This document shows, piece after piece, positions 53,178-61,822 of a stretch of DNA of 64,000 nucleotides. The DNA is taken from assembly GCA_019239895.1 (NCBI GenBank), contig JAFAZH010000039.1:45766-109765 (forward strand). Reading direction: 5' to 3'. The position numbers and the translations under genes are program-made. The first letter of the stretch is position 1. Every line of letters starts with the position of its first letter. The stretch is from Abditibacteriaceae bacterium (lineage in GTDB: Bacteria > Armatimonadota > Abditibacteriia > Abditibacteriales > Abditibacteriaceae). The notes under the pieces are model-generated. The model saw only the letters and a program-made list of their open reading frames with translations, had not been told where the DNA came from and made no database searches.

Positions 53178-55439
53178 ATGCTTAAAGAATCTCCTGCTAC
53201 AAGTCGTCAATTTAGAACGGTGCATCTTGATTGCGACCTGGTAGTCATCGGTGGCGGTATGGCGGGGACGTGCTGCGCCATTACTGCGACGCGGGCTGGA
53301 CTGCGTGTTACTCTTATCCAGGATCGGCCTGTGCTGGGTGGCAATGCTTCGAGTGAAGTGCGGTTATGGGTGCTGGGCGCGACTGCTCACATGAGCAATA
53401 ACAATCGGTGGGCGCGTGAAGGCGGCGTGATTGATGAACTGCTCGTGGAGAATACATTCCGCAACCGCGAAGGCAATCCGCTCTTGTTCGATACCATTTT
53501 ATTAGAGAAGGTGATTAGCGAGCCAAACCTTACCCTTTTATTGAACACGGCGGTTATCGAAGCGAGTAAAGCTGATCCTGACACCATCCAAGCGGTGCGG
53601 GCCTTTTGTAGCCAGAACTCGACCCTCTATGAAGTCCACGCACCCCTCTTTTGCGATGCCTCTGGCGATGGAGTGCTGGGCTTTCTGGCCGGGGCTGCGT
53701 TTCGCATGGGAGCTGAGGCGCATGATGAGTTTGGAGAGAAGTTCGCGCCCTCGGCTGAATATGGCGAGTTGTTAGGGCATTCGATTTATTTTTACAGCAA
53801 AGATACTGGCCAACCCGTGAAGTTCGTGCCGCCTATCTATGCTTTAGATGATATTCATAAGATTCCCCGCTATCGCAGCTTTAATGCGAAAGAATTCGGT
53901 TGTCGTTTATGGTGGATTGAATATGGTGGTCGCCTGGATACCGTGCATGAAACTGAGACCATTAAATGGGAATTGTGGAAGGTCGTTTATGGCGTGTGGA
54001 ACCACATTAAAAACTCCGGTGAGTTCCCCGAAGCTGAGACGCTGACCCTGGAGTGGGTGGGGCAGATACCAGGCAAGCGCGAAAGCCGCCGCTTCGAGGG
54101 TGATTACATGCTGCGCCAGCAAGACCTGGTGGAGCAGCGCCGCTTTTATGATGCCGTGGCTTTTGGCGGTTGGTCTATAGACCTGCACCCGGCGGATGGC
54201 ATCTTCAGCGAAAAGCCCGGCTGCAACCAGTGGCACGCGCGGGGCATATTCGGTATTCCTTATCGCTGCCTCTACAGTCGCAATATTCGCAACCTATTTT
54301 TAGCCGGGCGCATTATCAGTGCCTCGCATGTGGCCTTTGGCTCAACGCGGGTGATGGCGACCTGTGCCCATGCTGCACAGGCGGTAGGCATGGCGGCTGC
54401 CATCTGCAAGCGCGAAAAACTGCTGCCCGCGCAACTGGCGGATGCCGACCGCGTGCGCCTGTTACAACGGCACCTTATGCGCAACGGGCAGCATATTCCG
54501 GGGTTTCACTTAGACGACTCTCAAGACCTGGCACGGCAAGCCAAAATTACCGCTTCCAGCCAGTTGCGTCTAATGACTCTGGCACCCGATGGCCCCTTGC
54601 TGTCACTTAAATCTTCCTGGGCACAGATGCTGCCGCTTGCTGTCGGGGCGGTGCCCCAGGCAACGTTTATAGTGGATGTGAGTGCGCCCACTACCTTACA
54701 ACTGGAACTACGTACGAGTGATCGGCCCGATAACTATACGCCGGATGTGCTGCTGGCTAAACAGAGCGTGGAGTTGCAGGCCAGTCAGAATCAAACAGTC
54801 AGGGCCGCTTTCGCAGTGCGCCTTGACCAGCCGCGCTATGGGTTCTTTTGCTTGATGAAAAACGAGCAAGTTAGTGTCCGTTGTAGCGAGCAGCGACTTA
54901 CAGGAGTTCTATCAGTAGCACAACGGCATACGCAAAAGCCCGCAGCAGACATTGGAGTGGAAACTTTCGAGTTCTGGTGCCCGCAGCGCCGCCCCAATGG
55001 ACATAACTTTGCCTTTACTTTAGAGCCGCCACTGGAAGTATTCGCTCCTGCAAATGTGACCAATGGCTTACAACGGCCCACCAGTGGCCCCAATGCCTGG
55101 GTTGCTGATTGGTCGGACGCGCAGCCATCGTTCACCCTGCAATGGGACACGCCACAAAGCATTGCACGCCTTGAGCTTTGCTTCGATACCGATTATGACC
55201 ACCCGATGGAATCGGTATTGATGGGTCATCCCGAAGCAGTGATGCCATTCTGTGTCCAACGCTATCAGGTGTTAGATGACGCGGGGCGTATCGTGGCACA
55301 ACGGGAGAATAATCACCAACCCCGCAACACCATAATATTTGATACGCCCGTCACGACAAGCCAAATTGTGTTACAGTTACGGCAGAGCTACACCCATGTG
55401 CCTGCGGCTTTAATGGAAGTGCGCTGCTATCGTGAATAA
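53178..55439 (+). CDS. FAD-dependent oxidoreductase (pfam12831-like) with beta-rich C-terminal region
   Basis: The protein has 753 residues and no signal peptide. The Rossmann FAD motif DLVVIGGGMAGTCCAITATRAGLRV starts at about residue 18. Typical FAD-dependent family features follow: PVLGGNASSEVRLWVLGA and CDASGDGVLGFLAGAAFRMG. The GRIISASHVAFGSTRVMATCA motif near residue 375 closes the fold. The C-terminal 250 residues form a beta-rich region, possibly sugar-binding. Members of this group in Bacteroidetes, Verrucomicrobia and Armatimonadota often lie near glycoside hydrolases. The exact substrate is unknown. It starts close after the nested repeat; no SD is obvious. Confidence 0.82.
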   Translation: MLKESPATSRQFRTVHLDCDLVVIGGGMAGTCCAITATRAGLRVTLIQDRPVLGGNASSEVRLWVLGATAHMSNNNRWAREGGVIDELLVENTFRNREGNPLLFDTILLEKVISEPNLTLLLNTAVIEASKADPDTIQAVRAFCSQNSTLYEVHAPLFCDASGDGVLGFLAGAAFRMGAEAHDEFGEKFAPSAEYGELLGHSIYFYSKDTGQPVKFVPPIYALDDIHKIPRYRSFNAKEFGCRLWWIEYGGRLDTVHETETIKWELWKVVYGVWNHIKNSGEFPEAETLTLEWVGQIPGKRESRRFEGDYMLRQQDLVEQRRFYDAVAFGGWSIDLHPADGIFSEKPGCNQWHARGIFGIPYRCLYSRNIRNLFLAGRIISASHVAFGSTRVMATCAHAAQAVGMAAAICKREKLLPAQLADADRVRLLQRHLMRNGQHIPGFHLDDSQDLARQAKITASSQLRLMTLAPDGPLLSLKSSWAQMLPLAVGAVPQATFIVDVSAPTTLQLELRTSDRPDNYTPDVLLAKQSVELQASQNQTVRAAFAVRLDQPRYGFFCLMKNEQVSVRCSEQRLTGVLSVAQRHTQKPAADIGVETFEFWCPQRRPNGHNFAFTLEPPLEVFAPANVTNGLQRPTSGPNAWVADWSDAQPSFTLQWDTPQSIARLELCFDTDYDHPMESVLMGHPEAVMPFCVQRYQVLDDAGRIVAQRENNHQPRNTIIFDTPVTTSQIVLQLRQSYTHVPAALMEVRCYRE

Positions 55440-55490
55440 GAGGAAGCTACAGGCCTGTAGCTTTTGAGAAGTACTAACACAAAGACGCAC

Positions 55491-55770
55491 AAGTCTTATA
55501 TAAAGCAGCGATTAGCCCGCTGGCTGCTGCTGGCAGGATCGTGTTGATTCTACTGAGCTTGAACTGACTCAAGAGTTTATCGCCGATATGTTAAGTATCC
55601 GTCGCTCTGGTGTCACGGTAGTGGCAGGCACGCTGCGTGACATGAACATTATCGAGTATCGGCGTGGCTATATCACCATTCTCGATCAGCAAAAATTAGA
55701 AGACGCCGCTTGCGAATGCTACGCCGAGATTACACGGCGCAGTAAACCTCTTTTGGCCAAAGATGTGTAA
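55491..55770 (+). pseudogene. Remnant of a Crp/Fnr-family regulator (C-terminal HTH, frameshifted)
   Basis: The translation QRLARWLLL (from 55506) then, in another frame, QDRVDSTELELTQEFIADM (from 55534) and RRSGVTVVAGTLRDMNIIEYRRGYITILDQ matches the linker and winged-helix DNA-binding domain of Crp/Fnr proteins. The two parts need about 2 bases missing near 55533. The cyclic-nucleotide-binding half is absent. The later part alone could still be read from the ATG at 55588 as a 60-residue HTH peptide, but that is unlikely to be a working gene. Confidence 0.75.
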
Positions 55771-55842
55771 TATCTAAGCTGAGCCTATTGGCTCAACTTG
55801 TCGTCGTTAAGCATAAAACTCGTCGTCACAGACAGGTCGTAT

Positions 55843-56025
55843 ATGGACAGGCAAGCAATGCAAGAGAAAACTGAAATGATAGCGTATGAGATTGCGGCCA
55901 TGACCGAAGAAATTGGCGCTTTAGCCGAAGATATTGCGGCTTTAGTGGCCCAACGCGAGACTCTAATCGAACGGCAGAAATCACTCGCTAAAACCTTGCT
56001 GCAATTACAAACCGACGCCCATTAA
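55843..56025 (+). CDS. Small coiled-coil protein (paralogue A)
   Basis: The protein has 60 residues from the ATG at 55843; upstream TTG and downstream ATG starts are also possible. It is almost wholly helical with heptad-like repeats: EMIAYEIAAMTEEIGALAEDIAALVAQRETLIERQKSLAKT is acidic first, then basic. There is no signal peptide, membrane span or Cys. A closely similar run lies in the gene at 56291, so the two are paralogues. Function is unknown. Confidence 0.5.
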   Translation: MDRQAMQEKTEMIAYEIAAMTEEIGALAEDIAALVAQRETLIERQKSLAKTLLQLQTDAH

Positions 56026-56290
56026 CACAGGCAACTCCACCTGTTGCTGTTTTCCTTCTGCTCTACCTCTTAATGCCCCGGCACTGGCTTTTGCCGCCTA
56101 CTTCAGCAGCAGAATCTATTTCCATCTGTATTGTCACACTTTCCACGCTCCCCGCGTTTAAATGCTTTTGCGGACTTATGTACGGTATCGCACAGAGCAG
56201 CTCCCCATTTTCTGTTACAACTTAGCTAAAGAAGTTCACTGAGTGCAGGAATGGGGGAGTTCACTGCCAATATTGTAAAGGAGGGGCATC
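56026..56290. other. Spacer before paralogue B
   Basis: This 265-base stretch shows no ORF with coding character and no clear repeat. An AAAGGAGG ribosome site at 56278-56285 ends it. Confidence 0.5.
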
Positions 56291-56641
56291 ATGCCGGATT
56301 GGTTCAAGGAATGGGAGTTTGCAATGGACGCTAAGTATTTTCCTGTGGGCGCGCCCATGCCCGCCGCGCCCATGCCCGCCGCGCCCATGCCATCTAATTT
56401 AAAAGATGAAAAAGATGAAGAAGCTGACGATATGATCACCTATGAAATAGAAGCCTTAGACGAAGAGATTGAGGCAATGGCGGAGGATATTAAAGCATTG
56501 GTTAACAGACGCCAGCAACTGATAGAGAGACGCCAAAGCTTGAGCGAGCGGCGGCAGCACTTGCCCGATGGACGCCCACATCCCATTGATAGACGGAATG
56601 GCGATGACGACAGGCGTAATCAGCCCGATAGTAACCCATAA
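56291..56641 (+). CDS. Coiled-coil protein (paralogue B) with AP(M)PA repeat
   Basis: The protein has 116 residues. The first 20 are aromatic and hydrophilic (MPDWFKEWEFAMDAKYF). Then come a short tandem run (APMPAAPMPAAPMP) from a 15-base DNA repeat at 56350-56391, an acidic patch, and the coiled-coil shared with paralogue A (MITYEIEALDEEIEAMAEDI then RRQQLIERRQSL). A strongly basic tail of Arg/Gln/Asp ends it. An almost perfect SD (AAAGGAGG) fixes the ATG. Function is unknown. Confidence 0.6.
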   Translation: MPDWFKEWEFAMDAKYFPVGAPMPAAPMPAAPMPSNLKDEKDEEADDMITYEIEALDEEIEAMAEDIKALVNRRQQLIERRQSLSERRQHLPDGRPHPIDRRNGDDDRRNQPDSNP

Positions 56642-56722
56642 CGGCTGTGATGTTAGTTGTGTTAAGGGGTAAGAGGGTGGTATTGGCTGCTGTCCTTTGA
56701 CCCCAAAAAATAAAATAAGCTG

Positions 56723-56803
56723 TAGGAGCGGGGCTGGCTTCCCTCTTCCAATCCACCTCCCTGTCCCGGCACTATTGGAAGAGGGAAGCCAGCCCCGCTC
56801 CTA
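56723..56803. repeat. Perfect 30-bp hairpin
   Basis: The arms 56723-56752 and 56774-56803 (TAGGAGCGGGGCTGGCTTCC and on) are exact inverted copies with a 21-base loop. The rest of the gap 56642-57073 has no gene. Confidence 0.8.
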
Positions 56804-57073
56804 AAACACCTCCCCTTATTAGCCCCGGCCTTTCCCGCGCCGTTTAGGGCCGGGTCAAGCGCGTGTGCTATGCCCAGAGCCACCCCCTCCTAATCCCTTC
56901 CTAACCTCCTCCTCAACAACATGGCCTGACGGAGAATCAATCCAAGTTGGTATCCCATTGGCTCCAAACTCCATCTGTAACATATCAGGCAATCTGTTCT
57001 CTGGTCAAAATTGTAAAGAGATATGAACTGAGGCCGAAAATTTTCGTTATGGAAATGAGGGTGCAGGGGAGCC

Positions 57074-57373
57074 ATGGCGGATTCTACTAAGCAACAGGTG
57101 CATGTGTTCTACACGGGCCGCGTCCAGGGCGTTGGGTTCCGCTATCTGGCGTGCCAGACCGCCCAGCAATGGCAGATGCAAGGTTGGGTGAGAAATCTCA
57201 CGGATGGCCGCGTGGAATTGGTGGCAATAGGCGAGGCCACAGCTTTAAGAGAATTTCTTGATGCGCTGCGGCATGGCCCCCTGGAGCGTTGCATCTTAGA
57301 TGCTCAAGTCGAATGGGGCAGCCCCATGCGAATGTATGAAGATTTCCACATCCGCCCCACTGGGACATTGTGA
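57074..57373 (+). CDS. acyP: Acylphosphatase
   Basis: The enzyme hydrolyses the carboxyl-phosphate bond of acyl phosphates. At 99 residues it has the usual ferredoxin-like fold length. The phosphate loop GRVQGVGFRY carries the catalytic Arg, and the catalytic Asn lies in GWVRNLTDGRVE. The C-terminal strand is slightly unlike the common GFxIRY (it is DFHIRPTGTL). AGGGGAG precedes the ATG. It is not clearly in an operon. A hairpin repeat follows. Confidence 0.95.
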   Translation: MADSTKQQVHVFYTGRVQGVGFRYLACQTAQQWQMQGWVRNLTDGRVELVAIGEATALREFLDALRHGPLERCILDAQVEWGSPMRMYEDFHIRPTGTL

Positions 57374-57388
57374 TCCTTCAAGGCTCTG

Positions 57389-57497
57389 ATGGGACGCAAC
57401 GCAGAGCGACGCTAATTACATGCGCTATTTGAACGCTATTCTTTAATAGCGTTCGTTTGTGTTGCGCAGCATAGCGTAACGTAGTTTTGCGTCCCAT
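57389..57497. repeat. Nested hairpin between acyP and the LTXXQ genes
   Basis: The outer arms ATGGGACGCAA (57389-57399) and TTGCGTCCCAT (57487-57497) are exact inverses. An inner 10-bp stem, GAACGCTATT/AATAGCGTTC with loop CTTT (57431-57454), lies between. A partial related sequence (TTGTGTTGCGCAGC) recurs near 59325. Confidence 0.7.
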
Positions 57498-57579
57498 TAC
57501 GCTTTAAGCCTCATGCAACTTTCTGACGATTACCCCGTCAGTTCTCTAAACAACTCATTTAAAGGGAATAAGGAAATTC

Positions 57580-58230
57580 ATGTTCAACCAAAGCAGTCGC
57601 TTTTCTATCATGGCTGTAGTCACAGGTCTGATGCTGGGGGCAACCATAACAGGCTCGCATCCCATCTATGCTCAGGCGGGGCGTAATCAAGTATCAACCC
57701 AACAGCAAGACCGCATGATTGCCATGTGGGATCGGGCATTGCATCTGAGTGCCGAGCAGAAGGCAAAGATTCGGCCCATTCTGACCACGGCTACGGTGAA
57801 TGCCAGGCTCATTTACAGCAACCGCAAACTCTCGCCAGAAGCGGCCCAGGCGCAGATGCAAGATGCCTGGAAAACCGCGCAAGCGCAGGTGCGCACCATT
57901 TTAACTCCAGCCCAGCGTAAGAAACTGGATCAGCTTCAACAGCAGGCAGTGCAAAATGAGGCACGGCATCGGCAAAGCCAGGAACGGTTCAATCAGGAAT
58001 TGAAGTTAACTCCACAGCAGCAAAGCCAGATTCACGCCATTACCCGCCAGGCATCCGTTCAAGCCCGTGACCTGGCTAACAATAAATCCTTATCCGAGCC
58101 ACAGAAACAAGCGAAGTACTTAAATCTCCGCAGCACCACCGATGCTCGCATCCAGAAAATCCTGACCCCAGCCCAACGCCAGAAATTAGCCGCCATGAAA
58201 GCCGACACAATTCCACGAAAAACGCGTTAA
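57580..58230 (+). CDS. Periplasmic Spy/CpxP-like (LTXXQ) protein
   Basis: The protein has 216 residues. A signal peptide ends near residue 32 (IYAQAG). The rest is helical with the LTPxQ signatures of the Spy/CpxP family: LSAEQKAKIRPIL, ILTPAQRKKLDQLQQ, LTPQQQSQIHAIT and ILTPAQRQKLAAMK. Such proteins are ATP-independent periplasmic chaperones or CpxA modulators; Spy is dimeric and cradle-shaped. This one carries two helical repeat units. AAGGAAA precedes the ATG. A larger related protein follows 50 bases downstream, so they are likely co-transcribed. Confidence 0.75.
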   Translation: MFNQSSRFSIMAVVTGLMLGATITGSHPIYAQAGRNQVSTQQQDRMIAMWDRALHLSAEQKAKIRPILTTATVNARLIYSNRKLSPEAAQAQMQDAWKTAQAQVRTILTPAQRKKLDQLQQQAVQNEARHRQSQERFNQELKLTPQQQSQIHAITRQASVQARDLANNKSLSEPQKQAKYLNLRSTTDARIQKILTPAQRQKLAAMKADTIPRKTR

Positions 58231-58280
58231 TAGCTAGAGGCAATTAAAATTGCCAGTCTATTTATGCAGGAGGAGCAAAG

Positions 58281-59318
58281 ATGAGACGACCTGATGGAGT
58301 GACTGGTGGTTCATACGCGATTGTCGGCTTAGGGGTCATCCTAACTTTGGTGCAACCCGTCCACGCCGCGACGCGACGGGGAGGAGTCTATGGGGTGCCG
58401 ACTTTTAGCGCCCGCAGCTTCTGGAGCTTGAGAAATAGCCAGAATTTGCTGCGCCAGCAAGCCAATCGAAAGCGTTCTAATCGTGGTGGCAAAGCAGGGC
58501 AAAATCAAGGGCCAAGCGAAGCTGAACTGGCCCGCGAGTGGGAAGCCTCTATGTTAGGCGAATTAGATGGAGCCGTTACCCTGACCGCAGATCAAAAGAC
58601 CTCCATCCAACCACTGCTGCAAGATGAGGCAAAGCAAATCCTGGCGTTGGGCAATAATCGCAACTACACCGGGCAAGCCAAACAGGATCGCTTACAAGAA
58701 ATTCAGCAAGCCTCTTGGACCAAAATAGATAAGCTGCTGACGCCCGACCAACAGCAAAGGCTGGATGAAAAGCAAAGCGATGCGCTGCTCGACCAACTCA
58801 GCCAGCAACTTACCCTCACCGCCGATCAAAAGGCGAAGATTAAGCCCTTAATGGCCGATGAAGCCCGCCAGGTGGCCGCTCTGGAAAAAGATGCCACGTT
58901 GACCAAAGAGGACAGAAAATCGAAATCAGAAGCAATAGATGATACGACCTGGGCGCAAATTGAGCCAATTCTGACTACCGAGCAGCAGCAGAAGTTAGAC
59001 CAGATACGTCTGGATCAGATGTTGGCCAATTTAACGAAATCCCTGAGCCTGACCGAAGATCAAAAAACAAAAATAAAAACATCGCTGGATGATACGCTGC
59101 CCAAAATCAGAGAAATTCGGGAAAATAAAACTTTAACCCCGGAAGTGAAAGAAGACAAACTGCAAGGTGTGCGCGAGGCGATGTGGCAGCAAGTTTATGC
59201 CGTTCTCACGTCGGATCAACAGAAGAAATTGGAAGAACTCCGTTATAATCCGCAACCTCAAGCCAAGCTCAAAAGTCAGTCCGGTTTGACGGTTCACGCC
59301 AATCGTAGGCGGCGGTAG
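58281..59318 (+). CDS. Periplasmic three-repeat Spy/CpxP-like protein
   Basis: The protein has 345 residues. An N-terminal hydrophobic signal lies at about residues 10-30 (VQPVHA). A basic spacer of about 60 residues follows. Three tandem units of about 75-80 residues each then pair an LTADQKxxIxPLL helix with an ILTxxQQQKLDxxQ helix: near residues 97-160, 176-240 and 252-320. This is a longer tandem version of its upstream neighbour. AGGAGGAG precedes the ATG. It probably acts as a periplasmic helix-rich chaperone or scaffold; the extra repeats are unusual for the family. Confidence 0.75.
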   Translation: MRRPDGVTGGSYAIVGLGVILTLVQPVHAATRRGGVYGVPTFSARSFWSLRNSQNLLRQQANRKRSNRGGKAGQNQGPSEAELAREWEASMLGELDGAVTLTADQKTSIQPLLQDEAKQILALGNNRNYTGQAKQDRLQEIQQASWTKIDKLLTPDQQQRLDEKQSDALLDQLSQQLTLTADQKAKIKPLMADEARQVAALEKDATLTKEDRKSKSEAIDDTTWAQIEPILTTEQQQKLDQIRLDQMLANLTKSLSLTEDQKTKIKTSLDDTLPKIREIRENKTLTPEVKEDKLQGVREAMWQQVYAVLTSDQQKKLEELRYNPQPQAKLKSQSGLTVHANRRRR

Positions 59319-59370
59319 AACGTTTTGTGTTGCGCAGCCTCTAAAACTAAAACCTCATACTGCCTGGTTC

Positions 59371-60141
59371 GTGAGGTTTCCCCAGGATTATTGTGGAATG
59401 GTATTTAGTGCTCAATTTATAAGAAACCGTAGGGCAAGTTCCTCCCCTTTAACAAGGGGGAGGTTAGGAGGGGGTCTGTGGAGAGCCGCCGTCCTCATAC
59501 AACAGACCCCACCCGACCTACCCTTAGTAAGGGGAGGAGTCAAGCCCCCACTTTTCTCGCAACCTGAAAGACTTTTCAGACTCCTGCTTAGGCTCTTGAT
59601 ACCCTTACTCCTCCTCGCATCAGGAGTTAGCGCCCATGCTGAAACCTTAGTAGTCAAGGACATCAATGGGGCCAGCCATAATTTATTGAGCCAGAAGGCG
59701 AAGGCGACGGTCTTGATTTTTATTGCGCATGACTGTCCAATTTCCAACGGTTATGCCCCTGAAATCAACCGTCTGTGCGCGGCTTACGCACCCCAGCAAG
59801 TCACGTTTTATGTGGTCTATGCAGAGCCGGATTTGACCTTGGCGCAGGCTAAAACCCACGCCAAGGACTATGGTTATAAATGCGCGGCTTTATTGGATAC
59901 AGGTCTGCGGCTGGCTAAAAGAACGCAAGTCGAGGTGACGCCAGAAGTGGCGGTGCTATCGCCGCAGGGCAAGGTGTGGTATCGTGGGCGTATTGATAAT
60001 CGCTATGCTGGCTATGGCAAAATGCGACTGCAACCGACCCAACGTGACCTGCAAGCTGCGCTAGAGGCTGTCGTAAAAGGTAAACTCATTGCGCATCCCA
60101 TCACCAAAGCCATTGGATGCTTTATTCCCACCAGCCATTAA
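59371..60141 (+). CDS. Thioredoxin-fold (redoxin/AhpC-TSA-like) secreted protein; start unsure
   Basis: The mature region is about 170 residues. A signal-like LLLRLLIPLLLLASGVSAHAE ends near residue 91 of the open frame. The redoxin part has VLIFIAHDCPISNGYAPEINRL: a single Cys in place of CxxC, so it is peroxiredoxin-like. The rest matches the thioredoxin pattern with EVTPEVAVLSPQGKVWYRGR, including the cis-Pro. The open frame begins at GTG 59371, but residues 20-60 come from a repeat of the 59440 type, so the true start is likely later; no ATG lies between it and the signal peptide. TTG 59596 is one candidate. It lies just upstream of the heme/copper enzyme gene, with 22 bases between. Confidence 0.65.
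   Translation: MRFPQDYCGMVFSAQFIRNRRASSSPLTRGRLGGGLWRAAVLIQQTPPDLPLVRGGVKPPLFSQPERLFRLLLRLLIPLLLLASGVSAHAETLVVKDINGASHNLLSQKAKATVLIFIAHDCPISNGYAPEINRLCAAYAPQQVTFYVVYAEPDLTLAQAKTHAKDYGYKCAALLDTGLRLAKRTQVEVTPEVAVLSPQGKVWYRGRIDNRYAGYGKMRLQPTQRDLQAALEAVVKGKLIAHPITKAIGCFIPTSH
59440..59539. repeat. CTCCCCTTTAACAAGGGGG-type inverted repeat
   Basis: Each arm is itself a hairpin (CCTCCCCCTT-like against AAGGGGGAGG) and the two arms pair around GGGTCTGT/ACAGACCC. It lies in the reading frame just before the signal peptide of the thioredoxin-fold gene. Confidence 0.65.
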
Positions 60142-60163
60142 AAGAGTTATCAGGGGTTTTATC

Positions 60164-61774
60164 ATGCCGTCGTCTATCAAATTATCAGGTTATTCAAAAA
60201 GTGCTGGAGTTCTCGCTCTTGCTGCCATGATGAGTTATGCAGCGTTAGCGAGCGGCGCAGGCGTCGGTAAGGCGCTGGTGAATGGAAGTGCCGGGCAGGG
60301 TAGTGTGTCTGCTCAAAGTGGGGCGACGGGTGCTGTTGCTGCTTCTCTTAATAGTAGCTCCGATGCCGCCTATGTGCCGTTACCCAAAGGCACGCTGACA
60401 TTTAATAAGGATATTGCCCCGATTGTCTATGATAATTGCGCATCGTGCCATCATCCCGGCGAAGTCGCTCCTTTCTCGCTGCTGAGTTATGCGGATGTGA
60501 AAAAGCGGGCGAAGCAAATCGGATTGGTGACGCAAGACCGCACCATGCCACCCTGGAAAGCAGATGCCGGGCACGAGCAGTTCCTGGATGCGCGTCGCCT
60601 CACTAATCAGCAGATCGGCATGATTAAACAATGGGCCGAGGAAGGGGGCGCGGAAGGTAAGCCTGCTGACCTACCGAAGCCGCCTCAATTCACTTCGACC
60701 TGGAAGTTAGGGCAGCCCGATGTTATTTTGCAGCCAACAGAAGCCTATTCCCTGGCGGCGGATGGCGCTGATGTTTACCGTTGCTTTGTCATTCCTACCA
60801 ACTACACGGAAGACCGTTGGGTTTCCGCCTTTGAAGTGCATCCCGACAATCGCAAAGTTGTTCACCACGTTATTGCCTATCTGGATACCAGCGGCAAAGC
60901 CCGCCAGTTAGATGCCGCAGACCCCGGCCCTGGCTACACCTCTTCTGGTGGCGGAGTTGGGTTCAATCCTTCCGAGGGTGCGCTGGGCGGCTGGGCACCG
61001 GGTAACGAGCCGCGCCATACTCCCGACGGCGTGGGCATTTTGCTGCCCAAGGGTGCCGATATTGTCCTCCAGGTGCATTATCACAAGAGCGGCAAGCCCG
61101 AAACCGACCTGACCAAAATTGCCCTTGACTTTTGCAAAGCGCCGGTAGATAAACGCCTGCGCATTATGCCCATCATCCACTGGCCCTTGCGCATTCCGGC
61201 GGGGGACGCTAATTATCAAGTGCATTCGGACATCACGACGCCCGCTGATGTAACACTTCATGCTGTCATGCCGCACATGCACTTGATAGGTAAAGAAATG
61301 ACCGTCAATGCGACCCTGCCCGATGGCACCGTGAAAAAACTGGTGCGTGTGCCCGACTGGGACTTCAACTGGCAGACCACCTACGCGTTTAAAGACCCGG
61401 TCAAGCTACCCGCTGGCTCAAGATTGGATATGTCGGCGCGTTACGATAACTCGGCCCAGAACCCAACGAACCCCAGCAATCCACCGCGCCCCGTTAATTG
61501 GGGCGAGCAGACGACCGATGAAATGTGCATCGCCTTCGCTTTTTATACCGTGGATTCCGAGCAGTTAACCAAAGGTATAGAAGCCAAGGGTTTCCCCAAC
61601 GGCTTTGGCGCGGGCGGTAGTGGCCTACAACGCCAGGCGTTGCTGCCCTTAATGAAGATATTCGATAAAAATGGTGACGGTAAACTCGACGACCAAGAGC
61701 GGGCTGAAGCCGCCAAATACATCCGCGAGCGCATGACGGTCAAGGCTGCTGCTGCTGAGGGTGCGACGAAGTAG
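60164..61774 (+). CDS. Secreted cytochrome c / copper type II monooxygenase / EF-hand fusion
   Basis: The protein has 536 residues from the ATG at 60164 (AGGGG upstream); the open frame from 60089 runs into the preceding gene. A signal peptide comes first, then a small cytochrome c domain with CASCHH (Cys92, Cys95, His96). The centre resembles peptidylglycine alpha-hydroxylating monooxygenase, with all six copper ligands by alignment: His234, His235, His305 (VQVHYH), His371 and His373 (MPHMH), and Met454 (DEMC). The C-terminus has one EF-hand (DKNGDGKLDDQE, near residue 501). The enzyme likely hydroxylates a substrate using electrons through its heme. Heme attachment requires cytochrome c maturation genes not in this window. 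Confidence 0.85.
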   Translation: MPSSIKLSGYSKSAGVLALAAMMSYAALASGAGVGKALVNGSAGQGSVSAQSGATGAVAASLNSSSDAAYVPLPKGTLTFNKDIAPIVYDNCASCHHPGEVAPFSLLSYADVKKRAKQIGLVTQDRTMPPWKADAGHEQFLDARRLTNQQIGMIKQWAEEGGAEGKPADLPKPPQFTSTWKLGQPDVILQPTEAYSLAADGADVYRCFVIPTNYTEDRWVSAFEVHPDNRKVVHHVIAYLDTSGKARQLDAADPGPGYTSSGGGVGFNPSEGALGGWAPGNEPRHTPDGVGILLPKGADIVLQVHYHKSGKPETDLTKIALDFCKAPVDKRLRIMPIIHWPLRIPAGDANYQVHSDITTPADVTLHAVMPHMHLIGKEMTVNATLPDGTVKKLVRVPDWDFNWQTTYAFKDPVKLPAGSRLDMSARYDNSAQNPTNPSNPPRPVNWGEQTTDEMCIAFAFYTVDSEQLTKGIEAKGFPNGFGAGGSGLQRQALLPLMKIFDKNGDGKLDDQERAEAAKYIRERMTVKAAAAEGATK

Positions 61775-61822
61775 TGTTGGATAATGGCGTTCATGCTCTC
61801 GCGTCTTTTTGATGATAGAGAG

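Noticed and set aside
56642..57073. Minus-strand frames of 73-84 residues near the 30-bp hairpin
   Set aside because: They span the inverted repeat, have no ribosome site or recognisable domain, and vanish as coding when the hairpin is accounted for.
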